From RGIG7949 sp045628845 (GTDB lineage Bacteria; Bacillota; Clostridia; Oscillospirales; Oscillospiraceae), in the NCBI GenBank assembly GCA_045628845.1, contig JAZQQE010000102.1:1-48283 (forward strand): a stretch of 48,283 nucleotides of DNA, read 5' to 3'. The notes under the pieces were generated by a model. The model did no database searches. It saw only the letters and a list, made by a program, of their open reading frames with translations, and had not been told where the DNA came from. This document shows positions 31,301-39,825 of the stretch, in pieces; the first letter of the stretch is position 1, and each line of letters begins with the position of its first letter. The position numbers and the translations under genes were made by a program.

Positions 31301-31892
31301 GCTCGGATATCTTGTCGCCCACGCGCAGGAGGGCGTCGTCCGTCTTTTCGAGCTTGCGCTCGGCCTCCTCCTTGCGGTATCTGAAGCGCGAGATGCCCGC
31401 CGCCTCCTCGAAGACCTCGCGGCGGTCCTCGCTTTTGGCGGAGATTATCTCGTCTATCCTGCCCTGACCGATGACGGAGTAGCCGTCGCGGCCGAGGCCG
31501 GTGTCCATAAGGACGGAATACACGTCCTTCAGGCGGACGGATTTCTTGTTGATGTAATACTCGGACTCGCCGCTTCTGTAATAGCGGCGGGTTATCATCA
31601 GCTCGGGAGCGTCGACGTCAAAGAGGCCTCCGCTGTTATCGAGTATCAGCGAGACCTGAGCGAAGCTGAGCTGACCGCGGTCCTCGCTGCCGGCGAAGAT
31701 GACATCCTCCATCTTGTTACCTCGGAGGGCGCGGCTCCTCTGCTCACCCATTACCCAGCTCACCGCATCGGATATATTGGACTTGCCGCTGCCGTTCGGG
31801 CCGACTATCGCCGTGAAATCCTTTTCAAACGACAGCGTGACCTTTTCCGGAAAGGACTTGAAGCCCTGTATTTCCAAAGCCTTTAAGTACAT
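28335..31892 (-). CDS. smc: Chromosome segregation ATPase SMC
   Basis: This 1185-residue protein starts at ATG 31892 behind GGAGTG. The N-terminal head has Walker A GPNGSGKSNISDA near 32-44 and RSRALRGNKMEDVIFAGS. Long coiled coils run from about 165 to 500 and 680 to 1000, on either side of the hinge (about 510-660, with glycine-rich GGALQNVVV and GGSMTGG). The C-terminal head has the signature LLSGGERAFVAIALYFAIM and Walker B PFCVLDEIEAALDEKN. Length is normal. With ScpA and ScpB (not in this window) it forms the condensin that organises newly copied DNA. It has its own promoter inside the end of the radical SAM gene. Confidence 0.98.
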   Translation of the reverse strand: MYLKALEIQGFKSFPEKVTLSFEKDFTAIVGPNGSGKSNISDAVSWVMGEQRSRALRGNKMEDVIFAGSEDRGQLSFAQVSLILDNSGGLFDVDAPELMITRRYYRSGESEYYINKKSVRLKDVYSVLMDTGLGRDGYSVIGQGRIDEIISAKSEDRREVFEEAAGISRFRYRKEEAERKLEKTDDALLRVGDKISELELSVGPLREQAETAKKYLILRDELRDLEISVWVENLEKLSVKTVELEREFDEASANRDKGREELEALYADSAELSEMIRKKDTEAESLRGEITAMEALAAEYESAAAVVEAGTRSTEEEIERAEAELTGQKGRNEEMNARIEQKLERVSEIDRALAGLADEMQAVLKENESAVADGNEREREINACVAEAASLSSEAKAARARSEAAAASAEELGARLAAAEADCTAAKERLEAEKASYGECTGKIAAADARRTECENVVSGNRLRSEAREKRAADLREKLSGLKLQQGRLASRISLLTEMEKEYEGFSRAVKTVMQEAARGNLKNVCGTVADIIKTRDEYTVAIETALGGALQNVVVKTEEDGKAGINLLKRRDAGRATFLPMSGVKGRLLNESGLKNEYGILGTAYELVSFDPQYDGIVADLLGRTVVAEDMDTAIRVSRRNGARFRIVTLDGQMMNAGGSMTGGSKAANVGILSRANELKKLTAEAEKAEEIEKDLTAKLAEAERELAKASFETETALGELRAAQDELLALNSAETQLRRLVEDMEANAAQLGLLLEDTKAKLAAARSDIVRYDAQASEYDAAAEKSAARAKEISESRTELDARLEKMQTALDTVRAGQASLEAEKLSTLSAIEEWKSLLAGMETDRETKLRELEAKRGGLGDMREMLAEKRMLAEKQRSAVSEKRQLLSALTAERLEYEGRRDRCDKSAQDKNRELLDREREFSTLEQRKLAAQMEERQITDKLWETYELTRSAAARLRCEIESLPKATRRISELKRSIAALGTPNLGAIDEYERVSGRYDFLTEQRDDITKAKEELEGIIRDVTDEMKTIFIREFDAINKSFGETFSELFGGGGAELALEDENDVLNCGIDIRVRPPGKTLKNISLLSGGERAFVAIALYFAIMKVRPTPFCVLDEIEAALDEKNVDKFAQYLRRMSVNTQFLVITHRRGTMEEADMLYGVTMQHGISKLLSLDLEQALKDA

Positions 31893-31948
31893 TCGAACAC
31901 TCCAAATGTTGATGAATTTGCCTGTTTTTGCTCAAAATTAACCTAAAT

Positions 31949-31977
31949 ATTGTATCATCCTTTTCAGGAAAAATCAA
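31949..31977 (-). promoter_or_regulatory. Promoter of smc
   Basis: On the minus strand TTGATT (31972-31977), a 17-nt spacer and TACAAT (31949-31954). It overlaps the 3' end of the radical SAM gene and precedes smc by about 57 nt. Confidence 0.65.
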
Positions 31978-32971
31978 TCAGTTTTACCTCTCCGCGCCCA
32001 ACTTCCGCGCCGCGTATCGAGATTTTCACGGGGAAAAACTCTCTTTCGAGCGCGAGCGTATTGCCGCGGCGGTTGCCCGCCATGTACGATACGTATTTCG
32101 GCGTGACTCCGAGCGTCACGCGTGAGCATCCGCGCACTCCTGCGAGCACTTTTCTCGCCTCGTCGAGGTATATGCGCGAATAGACGAGTGAGCCGAGCGC
32201 CGGATGATACGCTCCGGCAAGCGCCTCCCCGTCGGAGAGGCCGTCGGTCGGGTTGAGGCCGAGGCGGATTATATCGATACCGGCCTCCCAAAATGCGCGC
32301 ACGACGTGAGCGCACCATTCCACAGCCTCGTCTACCGTGTGTTCCTTATATATCCCCGCGCGCCACAGCTCCTCGAGCGGCGTATCGCGGATTATCACGG
32401 TCGGATATATGCGCACGCCGTCGGGCGCAAGAGCGATTATCTTTCGCGCGGTGGCGAGCGTTTTTTCCGCCGTATCGCCGGGGAGGCCCGTCATCATCTG
32501 CAAAATGAGACCGAACCCCGACTCCTTCACGAGGCCGGCGGCTCTCTCTGTGTCTGCGGCCCTGTGACCGCGGCCGGACAGACGCAGCACCTCGTCGTCG
32601 AGCGACTGAGCGCCGAGCTCGACGGTCGTCACGCCGTATTTTCTGAGCAGGGCGAGCTTATCGGGGTCTATCCTGTCGGGCCTCGTGGAAACTCTTATGG
32701 CGTCGATAAAGCCGCCGTAACGTGCCGCGGCTGCAAGCAGGCTCTCCTGCTCGGAGACGGGTATCGCCGTGAAGCTCCCGCCGTAAAAAGCAAGTTCGGC
32801 GGTCTCCCCGTACGGGATGACCGCCTTGGCACTCTCTATCGCGCGCACTACGTCTTCGGCCGCCGCGGGTGAGGCGGCACCGGAGATCTTCTTCTGGTCA
32901 CAGAATACGCAGTTGTTCGGGCAACCCACATGCGGCACGAAAACCGGTATGATGCGTCTCTTCGGGATCAT
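31964..32971 (-). CDS. Elp3-like radical SAM protein
   Basis: This 335-residue protein starts at ATG 32971, overlapping the rnc stop (ATGA). The frame continues far upstream through rnc, but MIPKRRIIPVFVPHVGC is the natural start. The [4Fe-4S] motif is GCPNNCVFC (Cys20, 24, 27), followed by AELAFYGGSFTAIP, STRPDRIDPDKL, TTVELGAQSLDDEVL and LILQMMTGLPGDT, all typical of the Elp3/YhcC branch. It has no acetyltransferase domain, unlike full Elp3. The position between rnc and smc is common in Clostridia. Its reaction is not known; tRNA modification is one possibility. Confidence 0.92.
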   Translation of the reverse strand: MIPKRRIIPVFVPHVGCPNNCVFCDQKKISGAASPAAAEDVVRAIESAKAVIPYGETAELAFYGGSFTAIPVSEQESLLAAAARYGGFIDAIRVSTRPDRIDPDKLALLRKYGVTTVELGAQSLDDEVLRLSGRGHRAADTERAAGLVKESGFGLILQMMTGLPGDTAEKTLATARKIIALAPDGVRIYPTVIIRDTPLEELWRAGIYKEHTVDEAVEWCAHVVRAFWEAGIDIIRLGLNPTDGLSDGEALAGAYHPALGSLVYSRIYLDEARKVLAGVRGCSRVTLGVTPKYVSYMAGNRRGNTLALEREFFPVKISIRGAEVGRGEVKLIDFS

Positions 32972-33639
32972 CGTTCCATCTTCTCCAGCGCGGCGCGGGC
33001 GGCTGCCTGCTCCGCTTCTTTTTTCGTTCTGCCCGAGCCCACGCCCGCCGCGACGCCGTCTATCTCGGCCTGCGCCGTGAACGTCTTGGCGTGATCGGGT
33101 CCCGATTCGCCTACTATCCTGTACAGCGGCGCAGCGGCGCCGTCGTGCTGGACGCGCTCCTGCAGGAGCGTCTTGTAGTCCGTTATCTCGGATGGTATGT
33201 CCGTCAGGATGAAGCCGAGGACGAATCTCTTCGCCTCCTCCATGCCGCCGTCGATGTAGACAGCGGCAAGCAGGGCCTCGACGGCATCGGCAAGGATGGA
33301 TCTGCGGGTACGCCCGCCGTTTTGCTCCTCGCCCTTTCCGAGAAGGAGCACGGAGCCGAGGCCGAGGATGTCCGCCGTCGCGGCAAGGCTCTGCTCGCAT
33401 ACGAGTTCGGCACGTATGCGCGTCATTTCGCCCTCCGGCTTCGAGGGATACTTCCCGTACAGATATTCCGCAGACACGAAGCCGAGTATCGAATCGCCGA
33501 GGAACTCGAGGCGTTCGTTGCAGAATATGCGGCTCTTCCCGCGCTCGTTGGCGTACGAGCTGTGCGTAAGCGCGTTTTCGAGGAGCTTCTCGTCACGGAA
33601 GCGGTAGCCTATCAGATTTTGCAGTTTTCCAGTGTCCAT
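32968..33639 (-). CDS. rnc: Ribonuclease III
   Basis: This 223-residue protein starts at ATG 33639 behind AGGGAAGAG. The catalytic domain has the signature NERLEFLGDSILGFVSAEYL near 42-61 and the second acidic pair ILADAVEALLAAVYIDGG near 113-130. The double-stranded RNA-binding domain covers about 153-220 (DYKTLLQERVQH, GVGSGRTKKEAEQAAARAAL). RNase III cuts rRNA precursors and structured RNA. It is upstream of the radical SAM gene and smc, as is common. Confidence 0.98.
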   Translation of the reverse strand: MDTGKLQNLIGYRFRDEKLLENALTHSSYANERGKSRIFCNERLEFLGDSILGFVSAEYLYGKYPSKPEGEMTRIRAELVCEQSLAATADILGLGSVLLLGKGEEQNGGRTRRSILADAVEALLAAVYIDGGMEEAKRFVLGFILTDIPSEITDYKTLLQERVQHDGAAAPLYRIVGESGPDHAKTFTAQAEIDGVAAGVGSGRTKKEAEQAAARAALEKMER

Positions 33640-33740
33640 GGCTCTTCCCTTTCAGGCGGAAACGGAAAGAGCCCGCCGCACCCCGTCGGTCCCGCGGGAC
33701 GTGCCCGCATACCGGCGTAACGAGCGACAGGCTCCGGCAT

Positions 33741-33974
33741 TCAGTCGATGATGTTCGAGATATAACGTACGACGTCTCCGACGGTCAGCAGCTTGGGGAT
33801 GGCGTCCTCTGGGATCTCGGGGATACCGAACTCCTCTTCTATCGCCATGGCCAGCTCGACTATATCCAGAGAATCCGCGCCGAGATCGTCGATGAACGAC
33901 GTCTCCATGGTAATGTTCTCCTCGTCGGTCACGAACTGCTCGGCAAGGATACTCTGCAGTTTTTCAAAAACCAT
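33741..33974 (-). CDS. acpP: Acyl carrier protein
   Basis: This 77-residue acidic protein starts at ATG 33974 behind GGGGTG. The phosphopantetheine attachment motif is DDLGADSLDIVELAMAIEE, with Ser at about residue 36. ACP carries growing fatty acids; plsX just upstream consumes acyl-ACP for phospholipid synthesis. It has its own strong promoter. The 101 nt between acpP and rnc (33640-33740) show no clear promoter or terminator. Confidence 0.97.
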   Translation of the reverse strand: MVFEKLQSILAEQFVTDEENITMETSFIDDLGADSLDIVELAMAIEEEFGIPEIPEDAIPKLLTVGDVVRYISNIID

Positions 33975-34008
33975 TTTGTCACCCCGTATAAGTCATTATG
34001 CTTTCTAT

Positions 34009-34037
34009 ATCGTATTCATATATGTACGGATTGTCAA
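34009..34037 (-). promoter_or_regulatory. Promoter of acpP
   Basis: On the minus strand TTGACA (34032-34037), a 17-nt spacer and TACGAT (34009-34014), in the 72-nt gap after plsX. No FapR-type palindrome was noticed here. Confidence 0.75.
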
Positions 34038-34046
34038 CCCGTTTTT

Positions 34047-35069
34047 TCAGTTGTTTTCGACTTTCATGTTCTCGATGTTCGCGGTTATCTCCTCGACCAT
34101 GCCGCCGTTCACGGCTCTCACGGCCTGCGCTATCGCGTTTTTGACCGCGGAGGCATCGGATGCCCCGTGAGCCTTGATAACGGGCTTGGAGATACCCAGG
34201 AGGACGCTGCCGCCCGTTTCAGAGTAATCGAGGCGCGAGCGGAGCGCATAGACGTCCTTTTTGATGAGAGCCGCGGCTATCTTCGTGCGGAGATTCTTGG
34301 TGAACGTCTTTTTGAGTTCCTTCAGGATGAAGAGTCCGACGCCCTCCATGCCCTTGAGCAGGACGTTGCCGCTCCATCCGTCGCAGACGAGGACGTCGCA
34401 TCTGCCGCTGAGGACGTCACGCCCCTCCATGTTGCCGATGAAGTTGAGCTTGTTCTGCTCTTTGAGAGCAGTGAGCGCGGCGTACGTCTCCTTGTGGAGC
34501 GCGTCGCCCTTCGTTGGCTCTTCGCCGATATTGAGAAGCGCGACCTTCGGATCGGTGCGGCCGAGCACGCATTTGGCATAGGCGGCGCCCATGTAGGCAA
34601 ACTGCGTGAGATACTCGACGGTGTTTTCCACGTTCGCACCGACGTCTATTACTATGCAGCCACCGGTATCGGTCGGCATGACGGGCGCGAGAGCCGCGCG
34701 CCTGATGCCGCGTATGCGCTTGACTATGAGCGTCGCTCCCGAAAGGAGCGCGCCGGTACTTCCCGCGGATACGAGCGCGTCGCCCGTTCCGTTGCGGAGA
34801 AGCTCAAGGCCGACCGCCATGGAGGAATCGCGCTTTTCGCGAAGCACCGTCGTGGGCTCATCCTCCATCGTGATGACCTCGGAGGTATGCGCTATCTCTA
34901 TCCCCTTGGGAAGATTGCTCATGCCGAGAGACTGGATGCAGCGGAGTATCTCCTCGCCGCTTCCGACAAGTATGACGTCCGTGTCGAGCTCTTCCACCGC
35001 GCGGACGGCGCCCTTGACTATCTCGAGAGGCGCGTTGTCTCCGCCCATGGCGTCAACGACTATCTTCAT
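34047..35069 (-). CDS. plsX: Phosphate acyltransferase PlsX
   Basis: This 340-residue protein starts at ATG 35069 behind AAGGGAG. Family blocks are present: KIVVDAMGGDNAPLEIVKGAV at the start, SAGSTGALLSGATLIVKRIRGI near 103-124, MPTDTGGCIVIDVGANVE near 133-150, and VCDGWSGNVLLKGMEGV near 232-248. PlsX turns acyl-ACP into acyl-phosphate, the donor for glycerol-3-phosphate acylation by PlsY. It lies two nt after trmFO and before acpP. Confidence 0.97.
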   Translation of the reverse strand: MKIVVDAMGGDNAPLEIVKGAVRAVEELDTDVILVGSGEEILRCIQSLGMSNLPKGIEIAHTSEVITMEDEPTTVLREKRDSSMAVGLELLRNGTGDALVSAGSTGALLSGATLIVKRIRGIRRAALAPVMPTDTGGCIVIDVGANVENTVEYLTQFAYMGAAYAKCVLGRTDPKVALLNIGEEPTKGDALHKETYAALTALKEQNKLNFIGNMEGRDVLSGRCDVLVCDGWSGNVLLKGMEGVGLFILKELKKTFTKNLRTKIAAALIKKDVYALRSRLDYSETGGSVLLGISKPVIKAHGASDASAVKNAIAQAVRAVNGGMVEEITANIENMKVENN

Positions 35070-35071
35070 TG

Positions 35072-36388
35072 TTATCTCCCTTCCCTGTCCTGCGCGGCAA
35101 GCCCGTCGATGAGGGCGAGCGCACGGGCGGACAGTTCCGTGTTCTTGTTCCGCTTGCCCCTCACCTTGTGGTCAAGCGGCATGATGATCCCGAAATTCAC
35201 GTTCATCGGCTGGAAATTGCCGACGCTTCCGCCGGATATATAGGCGGCAAGCGCGCCGGTCGCGGTGCAGTTGGTGAATCCGAGTGGCGCAAGACCCGCA
35301 AGCCTGCGGGCGGTCTGTATGCCGACGAGCATTCCGGATGCGGCGGACTCCACGTAGCCCTCCACGCCGGTCATCTGACCGGCAAAGGAGATGCGCGGGT
35401 CGCTCCGCAGTCTGTACTGGTCATCGAGCAGACGGGGCGAATCAAGGTAAGTATTCCTGTGCATTACTCCGTAACGCACGTATTCGGCGTGTTCAAGCGC
35501 GGGGATGAGCGAGAAGACACGCTTCTGCTCGCCGAAGGTCAGGTGTGTCTGAAAGCCGACGATGTTGTACAGCGTCCCGTCGGCGTTGTCGCGGCGCAGC
35601 TGCACGACGGCGTAGCCCTCGTGCCCCGTTCTCGGGTCGCGCAGACCTATGGGCTTCAGGGGGCCGTAGCGCAGGGTGTCCTCCCCGCGGCGGGCCATGA
35701 CCTCAACAGGCATGCAGCCCTCGAACACGGCTCCGTCGTCGAAGCCGTGCACCTCGGCCTGCCTTGCGTTTTTCAGCTCTGTGACGAAGCGGAGATAATC
35801 GTCACGCTCCATCGGGCAGTTTACATAATCCGCACTCCCTCTGTCGTAGCGGGAGGCGAAATACGCCTTGTCCATGTCTACGCTCTCGAGCGTGACTATG
35901 GGCGCGGCGGCGTCATAGAAATTCAGGCGCGCCGTATCCGGGAAAAGGGCGGCGATCCTGTCCCCGAGCGCGTCAGACGTGAGGGGCCCCGTGGCGATGA
36001 TGACCTCGCCCTCGGGTATCTCCGTGACCTCGCCGCGCACGAGCTCTATATTGGGAAGAGCGAGCAGGCGCTCCGTCACCATCTCGGAAAAGCCTACTCT
36101 GTCCACTGCAAGGGCGCCGCCCGCCTCCACGCGGGTCGCGTCGGCGCAGGACATGATGAGGCTGTCGAAGCGGCGCATCTCCTCCTTGAGGAGACCCACG
36201 GCATTGGTGAGGTCGTTGCTGCGGAGAGAATTCGAGCATACGAGCTCGGCAAAGGTATCGGCGACGTGCGCAGGAGTCCTCTTATACGGCTTCATCTCCA
36301 TGAGCTGCACGGACACGCCTCTGCGCGCGAGCTGCCACGCGGCCTCGCTTCCCGCGAGACCTGCGCCTATCACGGTGACGTCAGCCAT
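35072..36388 (-). CDS. trmFO: Folate/FAD-dependent tRNA U54 methyltransferase TrmFO
   Basis: This 438-residue protein starts at ATG 36388 (MADVTVIGAGLAGSEAAW), overlapping topA by 8 nt; the longer frame upstream is the shadow of topA. The FAD motif GAGLAGSE is near 8-15. Other family segments are CSNSLRSNDLTNAVGLLKEEM near 52-72, VDRVGFSEMVT, SFAGQMTGVEGYVESAASGMLVG near 325-347 and NVNFGIIMPL near the end. It uses methylenetetrahydrofolate to form ribothymidine at U54 of tRNA. The topA-trmFO order is common in Firmicutes. Confidence 0.97.
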   Translation of the reverse strand: MADVTVIGAGLAGSEAAWQLARRGVSVQLMEMKPYKRTPAHVADTFAELVCSNSLRSNDLTNAVGLLKEEMRRFDSLIMSCADATRVEAGGALAVDRVGFSEMVTERLLALPNIELVRGEVTEIPEGEVIIATGPLTSDALGDRIAALFPDTARLNFYDAAAPIVTLESVDMDKAYFASRYDRGSADYVNCPMERDDYLRFVTELKNARQAEVHGFDDGAVFEGCMPVEVMARRGEDTLRYGPLKPIGLRDPRTGHEGYAVVQLRRDNADGTLYNIVGFQTHLTFGEQKRVFSLIPALEHAEYVRYGVMHRNTYLDSPRLLDDQYRLRSDPRISFAGQMTGVEGYVESAASGMLVGIQTARRLAGLAPLGFTNCTATGALAAYISGGSVGNFQPMNVNFGIIMPLDHKVRGKRNKNTELSARALALIDGLAAQDREGR

Positions 36389-38582
36389 TTTTATCACCGG
36401 ACGCTTTGCGTTTGGGCGCGGAGGGCTTCTTCGCGGTCTTATCAGCGGCGGCGGAGGCATCGGTGCTCTCCGTACGGCGCTTGTAGCCGCGCTTGTCCTC
36501 CGGCACGAAGGCCGTGCAGGTGGAGTTTGCGCAGAAGGGCTTATTGTATCCGCGGCCGGAGCGCTTGAACATGGTAAGGCCGCATTCGGGGCAGGTGTTG
36601 GCGACGGGGATGTCCCACGTCAGGAAGTCGCATCCGCGGTTGAGAAGCTCGCAGGCATAGTACGGATTGCCGTTTTTGGACTGCCTTTTGAGCATGCGCG
36701 CGCCGCACTTCGGGCATCTGCCCGGCATCTCGACGACGAGAGGCTTGGTGAACTTGCACTCGGGGAAGCCCGGGCAGGCGAGGAATTTTCCGAAGCGGCC
36801 GGACTTGATGACCATTTTCCTGCCGCACTCGTCGCATATTTCGTCCGTCTCCTCGGCGGGGACCTTTATGCGCACGCCCTTCAGCGAGCTCTCCGCGCCG
36901 GTGAGGGATTCATCGAAGCCGTCATAGAATTCCCTGATGACCTGCTTCCATTCCTTTTCGCCCTCGCCGACCTCGTCGAGAGACTGCTCCATGCGGGCGG
37001 TGAACTTGAGGTCGACTATGTCGGCGAACTTGTCCGTAAGAAGGCCGTTGACGGCCTCGCCGAGCGCGGTGGGCTTGAGGAGCTTGCCCTCCTTGGCGAC
37101 GTACTCCCTGTCGAGTATCGTGGACATCGTCGGAGCGTACGTGCTCGGGCGGCCTATCCCCTTTTCCTCCATGGCACGGATGAGCGTATCCTCCGTGTAT
37201 CTGGAGGGGGGCTGAGTGAACTTCTGCTCGGTCTTTATCTCGGAAAGAGAGACCTCCTCGCCCTCGGCAAGAGGCGGAAGGGCGGTCTTGCTCTTCTGCT
37301 CCTCGTCGCGCGAGTCGTCGTAGAGGACGGTGAAGCCCGGGAATTTCACGCACGAATGCGTCGCTCTGAAAACGTATCCGGCGCTCGTAACGTCTATCGT
37401 AACGGTATCGTTTATGCAGACGGCCATCTGGCTCGCCATGAAACGGCTCCATATCAGCTTATAGAGCCTGTACTGCTCATTGGTAAGATACTGCTTTATG
37501 CTCTCCGGCACGAGCTCGACGTCGCTCGGGCGGATGGCTTCGTGCGCGTCCTGCGCGCCCGCGCGGGTCTTGAAGACTCTCGCAGAGCGGGGATAGTACT
37601 CCGGCCCGAAATTCGCGACTATATATTTCTTCGCGGCGTCCTGCGCCTCCTTGGAGACGCGGAGGGAGTCAGTTCTCATATAGGTTATGAGGCCGACGGA
37701 GCCGAGCTCGCCGAGCTCTATGCCCTCGTACAGCTTCTGGGCGACGGACATCGTCCTTTTCGGGGCCATGTTGAGCTTGCGCGAGGCCTCCTGCTGCAGA
37801 GTCGACGTGATGAACGGGCCCGCAGGCGTGCGCTGCTTGTCGGCACGCTTGACGCCGGTAATGACGAACGGGGCCTTTTCGACGGCCGCCCTGACCTTTT
37901 CGACCTCGTCGGCGCTGTGGAGCTCAAGCTTGCCCTTCTCGTCGCCCGTAAGGCGCGCGTTGAAGCCGCCCTTCCCGCCCGCGCAGGTGAGAGCGACATC
38001 GAACATCCAGTATTCCTCGGGGACGAAGGCACGTATCTCGTTTTCCCTGTCGACTACCATCCTCGTCGCGACGGACTGCACTCTGCCGGCAGAGAGGCCG
38101 CGGCGTATGGTCCTCCAGAGGAGGGGGCTGAGCTTATAGCCAACGATGCGGTCAAGCACGCGGCGCGCCTGCTGGGCGTCGACGAGATTCATGTCTATCT
38201 GGCGCGGCGCGGCTATGGATTCGTTGACGACCTTCTTGGTTATCTCGTTGAACGTGACGCGGCAGGCCTTCTCATCGGAGAGCGACAGAAGCTCCTTCAG
38301 ATGCCAGGATATGGCCTCTCCCTCGCGGTCCGGGTCGGTCGCGAGATAGACCTTGTCGCTTTCCTTCGCGCGCTGCCTGAGCGCGGCTATGGTCTCCTCG
38401 CGCCCGGGGATCTCACGGTACTCGGGCTCGAAATCGTTTTCGATGTCGACGCCGAGGGTGCTCTTGGGCAGGTCGCGCAGATGGCCCATGGAGCTCGTGA
38501 CGTAGAATTTGTCGCCGAGATACTTCTCTATGGTCTTCGCTTTCGCGGGAGACTCAACTATAACAAGGCTCTTTTTTGCCAT
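36381..38582 (-). CDS. topA: DNA topoisomerase I
   Basis: This 733-residue type IA enzyme starts at ATG 38582 behind GTGAGGA. The TOPRIM domain begins with LVIVESPAKAKTIEKYLG and has the acidic LATDPDREGEAISWHL near 75-90. The active-site tyrosine is in GLITYMRTDSLRVS near 295-308. Three C-terminal zinc fingers follow (CDECGRKM near 575, CPKCGARM near 617, CPECGLTM near 663), then a basic tail. It relaxes negative supercoils. It lies 36 nt after dprA and overlaps trmFO. Confidence 0.98.
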   Translation of the reverse strand: MAKKSLVIVESPAKAKTIEKYLGDKFYVTSSMGHLRDLPKSTLGVDIENDFEPEYREIPGREETIAALRQRAKESDKVYLATDPDREGEAISWHLKELLSLSDEKACRVTFNEITKKVVNESIAAPRQIDMNLVDAQQARRVLDRIVGYKLSPLLWRTIRRGLSAGRVQSVATRMVVDRENEIRAFVPEEYWMFDVALTCAGGKGGFNARLTGDEKGKLELHSADEVEKVRAAVEKAPFVITGVKRADKQRTPAGPFITSTLQQEASRKLNMAPKRTMSVAQKLYEGIELGELGSVGLITYMRTDSLRVSKEAQDAAKKYIVANFGPEYYPRSARVFKTRAGAQDAHEAIRPSDVELVPESIKQYLTNEQYRLYKLIWSRFMASQMAVCINDTVTIDVTSAGYVFRATHSCVKFPGFTVLYDDSRDEEQKSKTALPPLAEGEEVSLSEIKTEQKFTQPPSRYTEDTLIRAMEEKGIGRPSTYAPTMSTILDREYVAKEGKLLKPTALGEAVNGLLTDKFADIVDLKFTARMEQSLDEVGEGEKEWKQVIREFYDGFDESLTGAESSLKGVRIKVPAEETDEICDECGRKMVIKSGRFGKFLACPGFPECKFTKPLVVEMPGRCPKCGARMLKRQSKNGNPYYACELLNRGCDFLTWDIPVANTCPECGLTMFKRSGRGYNKPFCANSTCTAFVPEDKRGYKRRTESTDASAAADKTAKKPSAPKRKASGDKNG

Positions 38583-38618
38583 TGGTAGTCCTCACTTACT
38601 GAATTGGAATGGACCGCT

Positions 38619-39824
38619 TCACAGCATCCCGCGCGAGGTCGGTCCGTAACGGTTATCGTCCCCGGAGGTGACGAAGCCGCCTATCTCGAGCATGGTCAGC
38701 GCGGCAAGCACGTCCTGCGTGGGCATGGAAAGCTCCGCGGACAGTTCATCCGCCGTCCTTCGTCCGAGGTTCAGGGCCATTATGACCCTGCCCTCGTTTT
38801 CGGAAAATGCTCCGAGCTTATCTTTTAAGTCAATATATTCTAAGCCTTTCGGGTTGTCAACCTCTTTTTTTGTAATAATCTGGCGGTCCTTTTCGGCTCT
38901 GTCTGCCTTCTCCGCGCTCCGGAACGTGCTCGTAAGGCTCATTTCGGCGGGAAGAAGCGCGTTCATGCCGCTTATCACGTCCTCCGGCTCAAGGGCGATG
39001 ATGGCCCCGTCACGCAGGAGAGCGTTCGAGCCGCGGTAGCCCGGATCGTCTATCCGGCCCGGGACGGCGTACACGTCCCTGCCCTCCTCGATGGCTCTCG
39101 CTGCCGTTATGAGCGCGCCGCTCTTCATGGGCGCCTCGATGACGAGCACCGCCCTTGAAAGGCCCGCGATGATCCTGTTTCTCATGGGGAAGCTCCCGCG
39201 GGTCGAAGGCGTTCCCGGCGGGTACTCGCTGACGAGCGCGCCCGCCGCGGCGGTCTCCCTGTGAAGAGGCGCGTTCCACGCGGGAAAGGCTCTGTCGACT
39301 CCCGTGCCGAGCACGCCGATGACCGTTCCGTGTGCCTTGATGGCGGCAGATATGGCGGCGCTGTCTATGCCCTCGGCAAGACCGCTTATCACGACGGCGC
39401 CCGCCGCAGCGAGCTCCGCGCCAAACCCGGCGGCGCAGTCGAGTCCGTATTTGGAGGCGCGGCGTGTTCCGACGATGGCGACGGCAGGCGTCCTGTCGAT
39501 GTCGGGCAGCTCGCCGCGCACGTAGATGACGCAGGGTGGGTCGTATATCGAGCGCAGCCACGTCGGGTATCCGGCATCGTCTATCGGAAGGATGCGCACG
39601 GAGCGCTTCGTGCAGTCTTCAAGTATCTCCTCCGCACGCTTGAGGCTCTTGTCGGAGAAGGCCTTTATCTCGGCCTTCGTCGCCTTTTCGACGCGCGCGA
39701 GCTCGGCTTCGCCCGCGTCGTACAGCTCCGTCACCGTATTGAAAGCGCGCAGATAACGGAGCATCGTCACGCTTCCGATACCCTTGAGGCTGGCAAGCCA
39801 CAGCCAGTGCAGAACGTCGTTCAT
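38619..39824 (-). CDS. dprA: DNA-processing protein DprA
   Basis: This 401-residue protein starts at ATG 39824 (MNDVLHWLWLASLKGIG); the longer frame upstream is antisense to nothing useful and lacks a ribosome site. It has an N-terminal helical domain, then the Rossmann core (VAIVGTRRASKYGLDCA, ISGLAEGIDSAAI, GVLGTGVDRAFPAWN, MRNRIIAGLSRAVLVIEAPMKSGALITA, VYAVPGRIDDPGYRGSNALLRDGA), and a C-terminal winged-helix domain (about 330-395). DprA loads RecA on incoming single-stranded DNA in natural transformation. It lies one nt after the SpoU methylase gene. Confidence 0.96.
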   Translation of the reverse strand: MNDVLHWLWLASLKGIGSVTMLRYLRAFNTVTELYDAGEAELARVEKATKAEIKAFSDKSLKRAEEILEDCTKRSVRILPIDDAGYPTWLRSIYDPPCVIYVRGELPDIDRTPAVAIVGTRRASKYGLDCAAGFGAELAAAGAVVISGLAEGIDSAAISAAIKAHGTVIGVLGTGVDRAFPAWNAPLHRETAAAGALVSEYPPGTPSTRGSFPMRNRIIAGLSRAVLVIEAPMKSGALITAARAIEEGRDVYAVPGRIDDPGYRGSNALLRDGAIIALEPEDVISGMNALLPAEMSLTSTFRSAEKADRAEKDRQIITKKEVDNPKGLEYIDLKDKLGAFSENEGRVIMALNLGRRTADELSAELSMPTQDVLAALTMLEIGGFVTSGDDNRYGPTSRGML

Positions 39825-39825
39825 G

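Noticed and set aside
35979..38588. 869-residue plus-strand ORF opposite topA and trmFO
   Set aside because: It covers two intact, well-known genes in antisense and has no ribosome site or motif.
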